NCBI RefSeq assembly: GCF_014635665.1
Contig: NZ_BMDG01000003.1
Span: forward strand, 364,985-428,984
Length of the DNA stretch: 64,000 bases
Origin: Isoptericola cucumis
Lineage (GTDB): Bacteria; Actinomycetota; Actinomycetes; Actinomycetales; Cellulomonadaceae
Direction: 5' to 3'
Shown: piece after piece, positions 17,631 to 24,574 of the stretch
Position numbering within the stretch: the first letter of the stretch is position 1
Layout: the number at the start of each line of letters is the position of its first letter
The notes under the pieces: generated by a model
Seen by the model: only the letters and a program-made list of their open reading frames with translations
What the model was told of the DNA's origin: nothing
Databases searched by the model: none
Position numbers and translations under genes: made by a program

Positions 17631-18278
17631 ATGACCGACGACACGCGCTCCTTCGTCCCGGACCTCGCGCGGCTCACCGACGCCGCCGACGACTCGTTCT
17701 CCGTGCGCCGTGCGTACGGAGAGCCCTACGAGCACCAGGGTCAGCTCGTCATCCCCGTCGCCAAGGTGTGGGGAGGGATCGGCACCGGCGCGGGCGGGGG
17801 AGCGGGCACCGGCATGGGCCGGGGCTCCGGCAGCGGCGCGAGCAGCGGGTCCGGGCGCGGTACGGGCACGAGCTCCGGCGAGGGCGTCGTGCCCGGGTGG
17901 CGGCGGTCGTTCAGCGTCGGGGGGACGCCGGCGGCGGACCAGGCCGACGACGCCGAGGCCGCCGAGGGCACTGCGACGTCCGGCCAGGCTTCCGGGCCGT
18001 CGCACGGCTCCGCCCACGGCGACGCCAGCGGCGAGGCCCAGGGTGACGCCAAGGGCGAGGCCCAGGGCGAGCTGGGTGGCGAGGGCAGCGGTGAGGGCGC
18101 CGGCGGTGGCGGCGGCTTCGGGCTCCGCGTGAAGCCGGTGGGTGTCTACGTCGTGTCGGCGGAGGGCACCCGCTACCAGCCCGTGCTCGACCTGAACAAG
18201 GTGATCCTCGGCGGGCAGGCCGTCGGGATCGCGATCGCGCTCGCCGCAGGGTGGGCGATCGGGCGTCGCCGCCGCTGA
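17631..18278 (+). CDS. gerW: GerW/YtfJ-like protein with a long low-complexity insert
   Basis: 215 residues. The first ~50 ('FSVRRAYGEPYEHQGQLVIP', 'VAKVWGGIGTGAG') and last ~58 ('GFGLRVKPVGVYVVSAEGT', 'YQPVLDLNKVILGGQAVGI') match the GerW (YtfJ) spore-protein family. Between them residues ~50-155 are a Gly/Ser/Thr-rich then Gly/Ala/Glu/Asp-rich spacer with repeated 'GEAQGDAKGEAQGE' units. The C-terminus holds one hydrophobic segment ending in four Arg, so it may be membrane-anchored with the Arg side in the cytoplasm. The family is widespread in non-sporulating actinobacteria with no established role there. Position between malG and a neopullulanase is probably incidental. Confidence 0.8.
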   Translation: MTDDTRSFVPDLARLTDAADDSFSVRRAYGEPYEHQGQLVIPVAKVWGGIGTGAGGGAGTGMGRGSGSGASSGSGRGTGTSSGEGVVPGWRRSFSVGGTPAADQADDAEAAEGTATSGQASGPSHGSAHGDASGEAQGDAKGEAQGELGGEGSGEGAGGGGGFGLRVKPVGVYVVSAEGTRYQPVLDLNKVILGGQAVGIAIALAAGWAIGRRRR

Positions 18279-18332
18279 GCCGACTCGTCGGCAGGCCGGC
18301 GGAGCCGCCCACCGACGAGAGGACCGCATGCC

Positions 18333-20240
18333 ATGACCACGGGCAGTGCCCACCCCGACCTCCCGCACCCCGACGCCGCGCACCTGCTCGACGTGCCGCA
18401 CCACGACGGTTCGCGGCTCTTCGTGCCGGCGGGCACGCCCGCGCCGGGGGACGTGGTTCCCGCGCGCGTGCGCGTGCCGAAGGGTGCCGGCGTCCGCGAC
18501 GTGTGGCTGCGCACCGTCCTCGACGGCGAGCCGCGGATGACCCGAGCGCGCCGGGACGGCGGCGACGCGCACGAGGACTGGTACGCGGCGGACGTCGTGG
18601 TGCACCACCCCGTGACGTCCTACCGGTTCTTCCTCGACGTCCCCGGCGGCTACCGCTGGCTGGACGGCCGCGGGGTGCACGACCGCGAGGTGCCCGACGC
18701 CGCGAGCTTCCGCATGACCACCCACGCCCCCGCCCCGGCGTGGCTCACCGAGGGGCTCGCGTACCAGGTCTTCCCGGACCGGTTCGCGAGGTCACGGGCC
18801 GCGGACGACCGGGAGCCGCCCTCCTGGGCGGTGCCGGCGGCGTGGGACGACGAGCCCGCGGGCACCGGCCCGCTGGCCGGCACGCAGCTGTTCGGCGGCG
18901 ACCTCGACGGCGTGGTCGACCACCTCGACCACATCCAGGCGCTCGGGGTGCGGACGCTCTACCTCACGCCCGTCTTCCCGGGCCGCTCCAACCACCGCTA
19001 CGACGCCTCGACGTTCGACCACGTCGACCCGCTGCTCGGCGGCGACGCCGCCTACGCGCGGCTGGCGCACGCCGTGCACGCGCGGGGCATGCGGCTCATG
19101 GGCGACGTCACGACCAACCACACCGGCGACGGGCACGAGTGGTTCGCCCGCGCGCTGGCGGACCCGTCGTCCCCCGAGCATGCCATGTACCTGTGGGCGG
19201 GCTCAGGGCCGGACGTCGTGGCGGTCCCCGGGCGGCCGGGCTACGTCGGCTGGCTCGGGCACGGCTCGCTGCCGAAGCTCGACTGGAGCGCGGACGAGAC
19301 GTGGCGGCGGATGATCACGGGCGAGGACGCCGTCGTCGCCCGCTACCTGCGCGAGCCGTTCGCCCTGGACGGCTGGCGGGTGGACGTCGCGAACATGACC
19401 GGGCGGTACGGCGCGGCCGACCGGGCGCGCGCGGTGGCGCGGGCGCTGCGGGAACGGGTCGTGGGTGAGCGGCCCGACGGCGCGCTCGTCGCCGAGCACT
19501 TCCACGACGCGTCGGCCGACCTCGCCGGCGACGGCTGGCACGCCAACATGAACTACGCCGGCTTCACCCGGCCCGCCTGGTCGTGGCTGGTGCCCGAAGG
19601 GTCGTTGGTGCCGTTCCTCGACCTGCCGACCGGTGTCCCGCGCCGGCCGGGCGGGGCGATGGTGGCCGCCATGCGCGAGTTCGCGTCCGCGGTGCCCTGG
19701 CAGGTCACGGCGGCGCAGTGGAACATGCTGGGCTCGCACGACACGCCGCGGCTGCGCACGCTCGTCGGGTCCCGCGAGCTCGTCGAGGTCGCCGCCGCGC
19801 TGCTGTTCACGTACCCGGGGGCGCCCGTGGTCTTCGCGGGCGACGAGGTGGGGGCCACCGGCACCAACGGCGAGCACGGCCGCACGACGATGGCGTGGGA
19901 CCAGGCGGCCGGGGGCGGGCCGCGGTGGGACGCCGCGACCCTCGACGCCTACCGCTCCCTGTCCGCGCTGCGCGCGTCGTCGCGCGCGCTGCGCGAGGGC
20001 GGGCTGCGCTGGGCGGCCGTCCGCGACGACGCGGTGGCCTACCTGCGCGAGACGCCCGACGAGCGGGTCCTCGTGGTGCTCGCCCGGGCCCCGTGGGCGG
20101 GCGTGCAGCTGCCGGCGCACCTGCTGGCGCCGGGGGCGCAGCCCGAGCGGCTGTTCGGCGACGTGGCGCTCACCGCGACCGCGGGCGGCCTCTACGTCTC
20201 CGGCGAGGGTCCCGGCACGGGCGTCTGGCGCCTGGCCTGA
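18333..20240 (+). CDS. Neopullulanase/cyclomaltodextrinase-type GH13 hydrolase
   Basis: 635 residues. An N-terminal ~130-residue beta-sandwich (CBM34-like) precedes the barrel, as in neopullulanase/maltogenic amylase. Catalytic residues: Asp351 in 'GWRVDVANMTG', Glu388 in 'LVAEHFHDA', Asp470 in 'NMLGSHDTPRL'; 'GDVTTNHTG' is the second conserved region. There is no signal peptide, so it acts in the cytoplasm on imported maltodextrins or cyclodextrins. It completes the locus with the alpha-glucosidase at 10642 and malEFG. Confidence 0.92.
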   Translation: MTTGSAHPDLPHPDAAHLLDVPHHDGSRLFVPAGTPAPGDVVPARVRVPKGAGVRDVWLRTVLDGEPRMTRARRDGGDAHEDWYAADVVVHHPVTSYRFFLDVPGGYRWLDGRGVHDREVPDAASFRMTTHAPAPAWLTEGLAYQVFPDRFARSRAADDREPPSWAVPAAWDDEPAGTGPLAGTQLFGGDLDGVVDHLDHIQALGVRTLYLTPVFPGRSNHRYDASTFDHVDPLLGGDAAYARLAHAVHARGMRLMGDVTTNHTGDGHEWFARALADPSSPEHAMYLWAGSGPDVVAVPGRPGYVGWLGHGSLPKLDWSADETWRRMITGEDAVVARYLREPFALDGWRVDVANMTGRYGAADRARAVARALRERVVGERPDGALVAEHFHDASADLAGDGWHANMNYAGFTRPAWSWLVPEGSLVPFLDLPTGVPRRPGGAMVAAMREFASAVPWQVTAAQWNMLGSHDTPRLRTLVGSRELVEVAAALLFTYPGAPVVFAGDEVGATGTNGEHGRTTMAWDQAAGGGPRWDAATLDAYRSLSALRASSRALREGGLRWAAVRDDAVAYLRETPDERVLVVLARAPWAGVQLPAHLLAPGAQPERLFGDVALTATAGGLYVSGEGPGTGVWRLA

Positions 20241-20250
20241 CGGCGTCGTC

Positions 20251-20904
20251 TCACCCCGCGGGGGCGAGACGACCGACCAGCGGCCGGGCCAGGGCCACCA
20301 CCACCGCCACGACCAGCACGCCGAGGGCGGCCCCGGCGAGCACGTCGTGCACGTAGTGGACGCCGGCGGCCACCCGGGACCCCGCGACCAGCGCCGCCAC
20401 CGGCACCACGAACCACCCGGACCGCGCGACGGCGAGCACGCACGCCGTCGCGCACGCGGCCGCCAGGACGGAGTGGTTCGACGGCCAGGACCAGTCCCCG
20501 GCCGGAGGGCAGGCGAGCACCGTCTCGACGGTGAGCGCGCGGCACGGCCGTTCCTCGGTGACCAGCAGCTTGACGGTCTCGCTGACCGCGTACGCGACGA
20601 CCGTCCCCGCCCCGCCGGCCACGAGCACCCAGAACGCGCGCCGGTCGCGCAGCCATGCCAGGACGGCCAGCACGCCCGCGGCGGCGAGCAGGACGTACAG
20701 CCCGTCCTCGGCGACCAGCCCCGCCGTCGTGCCCAGCGCCGACGCCTCGGTGGACCCGGCGACCGCGGTGTAGAGCACGTCGCGGGCGGGGAAGGCCGCC
20801 AGCGCGAGGACCGCGAGCACCGTGACCGTCGCGACGACGGCACGCAGGGGACCGGCGGGGCCGGTGCGGTCGCCGTGACGGAGGTGGTGGTGCCGAGAGC
20901 TCAT
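20251..20904 (-). CDS. PAP2-family membrane phosphatase
   Basis: 217 residues with five to six hydrophobic segments. The phosphatase signature is complete: K-x6-RP in 'KLLVTEERPCRA', 'WSWPSNHSVLAAA' (PSxH) and SR-x5-H-x3-D in 'SRVAAGVHYVHDVLAG'. Such enzymes dephosphorylate undecaprenyl pyrophosphate or phosphatidate. The frame stays open upstream to 21099, but that would overlap dgt; ATG 20904 has a TACCGT hexamer 8 nt upstream. Confidence 0.87.
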   Translation of the reverse strand: MSSRHHHLRHGDRTGPAGPLRAVVATVTVLAVLALAAFPARDVLYTAVAGSTEASALGTTAGLVAEDGLYVLLAAAGVLAVLAWLRDRRAFWVLVAGGAGTVVAYAVSETVKLLVTEERPCRALTVETVLACPPAGDWSWPSNHSVLAAACATACVLAVARSGWFVVPVAALVAGSRVAAGVHYVHDVLAGAALGVLVVAVVVALARPLVGRLAPAG

Positions 20905-20912
20905 GCCGTGGC

Positions 20913-20918
20913 ACGGTA
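20913..20918 (-). promoter_or_regulatory. -10 element of the PAP2 gene
   Basis: TACCGT on the reverse strand, 8 nt before ATG 20904; no Shine-Dalgarno is seen. Confidence 0.4.
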
Positions 20919-21051
20919 CGCGGCCCGCACGGGGTGCGCGTCTGCCCGTGGTCGGGTCCGGCGCTCCGCCCGTGGTCGTACCGTTCGCCCGGTTCGTCCG
21001 CCCCGGGGTGGACGGGCGGGCCGGCGTGGCCCGCGCGTCGGGGGCGCTCGA

Positions 21052-21057
21052 TAGGCT
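21052..21057 (+). promoter_or_regulatory. -10 element of dgt (leaderless start)
   Basis: TAGGCT, 7 nt before GTG 21065. Confidence 0.55.
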
Positions 21058-21064
21058 GCATCCC

Positions 21065-22411
21065 GTGCAGACGTTCGAGCAGGGCGCGTTCGACCCCACG
21101 GTGGTCGGGACCTTCCCCCGCCCGGCACCGGGCGAGGAGGGGACCGCGTCCTACACCGACCACGACGTCGAGCGCTGGTTCGCCGAGCCGCCCAAGTCCA
21201 AGGCGCGCACGCCGTTCGAGCGCGACCGCGCCCGGGTGGTGCACTCCTCGGGCCTGCGCCGGCTCGGGGCCAAGACGCAGGTGCTGGGCCCGGGCAGCGA
21301 CGACTTCGTGCGCACCCGCCTCACCCACTCGCTCGAGGTGGCGCAGGTGGGGCGCGAGATGGGCCGCGCGCTGGGCTGCGACCCCGACCTCGTCGACACC
21401 GCGTGCCTCACCCACGACCTCGGCCACCCGCCCTTCGGGCACAACGGGGAGCGGGCGCTCGCCGAGATCTCCGAGCCGATCGGCGGCTTCGAGGGCAACG
21501 CGCAGACGCTGCGCCTGCTCACGCGGCTCGAGCCGAAGGTCTTCGCGGACCGGTCGGCCGGCGGCCGCGGGGAGCCGGTGGGGCTGAACCTCACGCGCGC
21601 CAGCCTCGACGCCAGCGTCAAGTACCCCTGGGCGTACGGGCGCGGCCCGGCCCGGCCCGACGGGGCGATGACGCACAAGTTCGGCGTCTACCCCGACGAC
21701 GCGCCCGTGTTCGCCTGGCTGCGCGAGGGCGCCCCGCAGGGCATGCGCTGCATGGAGGCCCAGGTCATGGACCTGGCCGACGACATCAGCTATTCCGTGC
21801 ACGACGTCGAGGACGCGGTGGTGGGCGGTCGCCTGGACCTGCGCGTGCTCGACGACGCCGACGAGCGGGCCCGGGTCGCCGCCCACGTGCGCGCCTGGTA
21901 CGGGGACTGGCACGAGACGGACGCGATCGACGCGGCGCTGTGCCGCCTGCGCGACACCGGGTACCTCGTCACCGACTTCGACGGCTCGCGCCGCGCGCTC
22001 GCGCACCTCAAGGACGCGACCAGCCAGCTCATCGGGCGGTTCAGCGGCTCCGCGCAGGACGCGACCCGCGAGGTCTTCGGCGACGGCCCGCTGACCCGGT
22101 ACGCGGCCCGGCTGGTCGTGCCGGAGGAGACCGCCGCCGAGATCCTCGCCCTCAAGGGCGTCGCGGTGGCGTACGTCATGGCACCCCGCGAGGCGGAGCC
22201 CGTCTACGGCGCGCAGCGCGAGATCGTCGCGGAGCTCGTCGAGGTGCTCGCGGCGCGGGCCCCCGTCGCGCTCGAGCCGCCGTTCGCGGCCGACTGGCGC
22301 GAGGCGGCCGACGACGGCGAGCGCCTGCGCGTCGTCGTCGACCAGGTCGCCTCGCTCACCGACCTCTCGGCGCTGCAGCTGCACGCGCAGCTCGTCCGGC
22401 GGGAGCCGTGA
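21065..22411 (+). CDS. dgt: Deoxyguanosinetriphosphate triphosphohydrolase-like protein
   Basis: 448 residues, HD-domain dNTPase. Metal-binding residues: His88 in 'RTRLTHSLEVAQVGR', His117-Asp118 in 'CLTHDLGHPPFGHNGE', and the distal Asp in 'QVMDLADDISYSVHDVED'. The 'ERDRARVVHSSGLRRLGAKTQ' start of the catalytic domain is typical. GTG 21065 was chosen because of the TANNNT hexamer 7 nt upstream and family length. The enzyme cleaves dNTPs to deoxynucleosides and triphosphate. In many actinobacteria dgt is directly followed by dnaG; here three genes lie between them. Confidence 0.92.
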   Translation: MQTFEQGAFDPTVVGTFPRPAPGEEGTASYTDHDVERWFAEPPKSKARTPFERDRARVVHSSGLRRLGAKTQVLGPGSDDFVRTRLTHSLEVAQVGREMGRALGCDPDLVDTACLTHDLGHPPFGHNGERALAEISEPIGGFEGNAQTLRLLTRLEPKVFADRSAGGRGEPVGLNLTRASLDASVKYPWAYGRGPARPDGAMTHKFGVYPDDAPVFAWLREGAPQGMRCMEAQVMDLADDISYSVHDVEDAVVGGRLDLRVLDDADERARVAAHVRAWYGDWHETDAIDAALCRLRDTGYLVTDFDGSRRALAHLKDATSQLIGRFSGSAQDATREVFGDGPLTRYAARLVVPEETAAEILALKGVAVAYVMAPREAEPVYGAQREIVAELVEVLAARAPVALEPPFAADWREAADDGERLRVVVDQVASLTDLSALQLHAQLVRREP

Positions 22412-22432
22412 CCGGACGGGTCGTGACCCGGC

Positions 22433-23050
22433 TCAGGAAGGCTGCCGGATCAGGCCGGCCGCGGTGAACGCCCGCCCGTAGATCTCCCGGATCACCCGCT
22501 GCTTGCGGGCGTTGTACTCCTCCACGTGCTCGCCCGCGGCGCTCGCATGCTGAGCGGCGGCGAGCTTCGCGTCGCGATAGAGGTCGCGGTCCGCCGGGTG
22601 GGCGCGCAGCCAGTCGCGGAAGATCCGGTGCCGCATCGTCTCGGCGGAGTCCGGGCCGAAGACGTGCAGGTTGGTCCGCACGTCGGTGCCGCCGAACAGG
22701 CGGTGCCCGTACCACCACGGCTCGCGCACGCGCAGCACGAAACCGGCCCGGACGAGCGCGGGGACGTACCCCTCCTCGTCGTCGGGGTCGGCGACCGTCA
22801 GGTCGACGTCGACGACCGGCTTCGCCGGCAGGCCGGGCACCGCCGTGGAGCCGACGTGCTCCACGACGAGCGCCCTCGCCCCGAGCGCCTCGCGCACCCT
22901 GGCCTCGAGCTGCGCGAACACGCCCGCCCACCGGGGGTCGTGCTCCTCGAGCGCCACGTCGGTGCTCGGCGCGGCGCCGTCGACCCAGGGCGAGAGGCCT
23001 TCCGGCGCGGGGGCGTCGCCGAACGTCACGATCTCGAGCGGTGTGGGCAT
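22433..23050 (-). CDS. GrpB-family (nucleotidyltransferase-fold) protein
   Basis: 205 residues. 'LEEHDPRWAGVFAQLEARV', 'VVEHVGSTAVPGLPAKPVVD', 'NLHVFGPDSAE' and 'RHRIFRDWLRAHPADRDLY' define the GrpB domain of the nucleotidyltransferase superfamily; 'DVDLTV' supplies acidic metal-site residues. The biochemical role is not established. Convergent with dgt (22 nt apart). Confidence 0.87.
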   Translation of the reverse strand: MPTPLEIVTFGDAPAPEGLSPWVDGAAPSTDVALEEHDPRWAGVFAQLEARVREALGARALVVEHVGSTAVPGLPAKPVVDVDLTVADPDDEEGYVPALVRAGFVLRVREPWWYGHRLFGGTDVRTNLHVFGPDSAETMRHRIFRDWLRAHPADRDLYRDAKLAAAQHASAAGEHVEEYNARKQRVIREIYGRAFTAAGLIRQPS

Positions 23051-23056
23051 GCCGGC

Positions 23057-23062
23057 AGCGTA
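23057..23062 (-). promoter_or_regulatory. -10 element of the GrpB gene (leaderless start)
   Basis: TACGCT on the reverse strand, 6 nt before ATG 23050. Confidence 0.45.
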
Positions 23063-23098
23063 CCCACGCCGGAGGCGTTGGTCGCGGAGCCGGAGGCG

Positions 23099-23563
23099 TC
23101 AGTCGGCGGAGCCGGCGTCGGCCATCCAGGCGTCGCTGGCGCGCTGGACGTCCGCCGCGGTGACGTGGTCGGCCACCTGGGCGAAGAACCACCGCTGGCC
23201 GGCCGGGCAGCGGACGGCCGCCTGCCGGAACCCGGGGAACCAGTCGCCGGGTTCCTGGGTGCTGCGCGCGCCGGCCGCGACGGCGCGGGCGTGCGCGGCG
23301 TCGGCGTCGTCGACGTACAGGGTGAAGGAGCCGGTGGTCGGGCCGTCCGGCTCGGGGGCGACGGCGCCCTCGGACGGGAACGCGGCGGCGACGGTGAACG
23401 TGGACGCCCCGCGCGACGACGTCACGCGCAGGTCGGAGTGGATGATCGTGTCGCCGGCGGTGATCGTGTCGATCACCTCCGCCCCGAGGCCGGCGACGTA
23501 GAAGTCGATCGCGGCGCGGGGGTCGGCGGCGGTGACGTTGGGGTGCAGCGTGGACAGGTCCAT
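23099..23563 (-). CDS. VOC-superfamily (glyoxalase/bleomycin-resistance fold) protein
   Basis: 154 residues made of two beta-alpha-beta-beta-beta modules: 'LHPNVTAADPRAAIDFYVAG' opens the first, 'SFTLYVDDADAAHARAVAAG' the second, and 'RCPAGQRWFFAQVADHV' closes it. Possible metal ligands are His and Glu in these strands, but the function (dioxygenase, lyase or binding protein) cannot be assigned. The start has a GGAGGAA ribosome-binding site. It is divergent from an AraC-type regulator 74 nt away. Confidence 0.85.
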   Translation of the reverse strand: MDLSTLHPNVTAADPRAAIDFYVAGLGAEVIDTITAGDTIIHSDLRVTSSRGASTFTVAAAFPSEGAVAPEPDGPTTGSFTLYVDDADAAHARAVAAGARSTQEPGDWFPGFRQAAVRCPAGQRWFFAQVADHVTAADVQRASDAWMADAGSAD

Positions 23564-23637
23564 GGTTCCTCCGGTTGCTCGTCGTCGGCGTGGACCTCTC
23601 CATGCTGGTGTCGGCGGCCGGTGCCAGTCTTGGAGGA

Positions 23638-24564
23638 ATGCGACAGGTGTTCGAACTGGAGAAGCGGCCGACCGCGTCGACGCGCGGGATCGTCGACCCG
23701 TCCGCGGCGCGCGGCGGGTTCGAGCTCGTGCGCCTGGCCCCGGCCCCGGACCTCGCCGACCTCGTGGAACGGCACTGGGTGGTCCGCTGGGACCTCCCGC
23801 CGGGGGAGGAGTTCACGCAGGTCGTCGTCCCGCACCCGAACGCCAACGTCGTCGCCGAGGCCGACGGGTTCGCGGTGCACGGCATCCCGGCCGGGCTGTT
23901 CTCGCGCACGCTGCACGGCTCGGGCGCGGTGCTCGGCACCAAGCTGCGGCCGGGTGCGCTGCGGGTGCTGCTCGGGACGCCGGACGCCGTGCGGCCCGGC
24001 CTGGTGCTCCCCGCGGCGGCGCTCGCGGCCGACGGGGGCGAGGGGGCCCGCGTGGCGGACGTCGAGGACGCCGGGCGGCGTGCCGTGGCGGCGGCCCGGG
24101 CCGGGGACGACGTCGGCGCGGTCGCCGCGGTCACCCCGCTGCTGCGGGCGGTGGCGGGACGTCGGCGCTCCGCCCGCTCGGGCGTCGCGCTGGCCCGCGT
24201 CGCGCGGGTGCTGGGCGGCGTCGTCGGGGGAGAGCTGGGCCCGGACGCGGGCGTCGCCGACCTCGCGGCGCTGGCGGGCACGACGCCGCGCTCGCTGCAG
24301 CGGCTGTTCGCCGCCTGGGTCGGGGTGAGCCCCAAGTGGGTGCTGCAGCGCCATCGCGTGCACGTGGCCGCGGACCTCATCGCCGCCGACCCCGGGTTCC
24401 CGCTCGTGGACGTCGCCGCGGCCGTGGGCTACTACGACCAGGCCCACCTGAGCACCGACTTCGCCCGGGCGATCGGCACGACGCCGGCGGCCTACGCCCG
24501 GCGCTGCGCGGCGTCGCGGGCCGCGGTCTCGCCCCTCGTCCCGACGCCCGGCCCGCGGGCATAG
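23638..24564 (+). CDS. AraC-family transcriptional regulator
   Basis: 308 residues with a C-terminal AraC HTH pair: 'DLAALAGTTPRSLQRLFAAW' and 'VDVAAAVGYYDQAHLSTDFA', 'GTTPAAYARR'. The N-terminal region carries 'HPNANVVAEADGFAVHGIP', a DUF6597-type sensing domain. ATG 23638 follows TGGAGGA. It probably controls the divergent VOC gene. Its last codons overlap the dnaG -10 hexamer at 24562. Confidence 0.9.
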   Translation: MRQVFELEKRPTASTRGIVDPSAARGGFELVRLAPAPDLADLVERHWVVRWDLPPGEEFTQVVVPHPNANVVAEADGFAVHGIPAGLFSRTLHGSGAVLGTKLRPGALRVLLGTPDAVRPGLVLPAAALAADGGEGARVADVEDAGRRAVAAARAGDDVGAVAAVTPLLRAVAGRRRSARSGVALARVARVLGGVVGGELGPDAGVADLAALAGTTPRSLQRLFAAWVGVSPKWVLQRHRVHVAADLIAADPGFPLVDVAAAVGYYDQAHLSTDFARAIGTTPAAYARRCAASRAAVSPLVPTPGPRA

Positions 24565-24567
24565 ACT
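24562..24567 (+). promoter_or_regulatory. -10 element of dnaG (leaderless start)
   Basis: TAGACT, 7 nt before GTG 24575; it overlaps the stop codon of the AraC gene. Confidence 0.55.
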
Positions 24568-24574
24568 CCGACCC

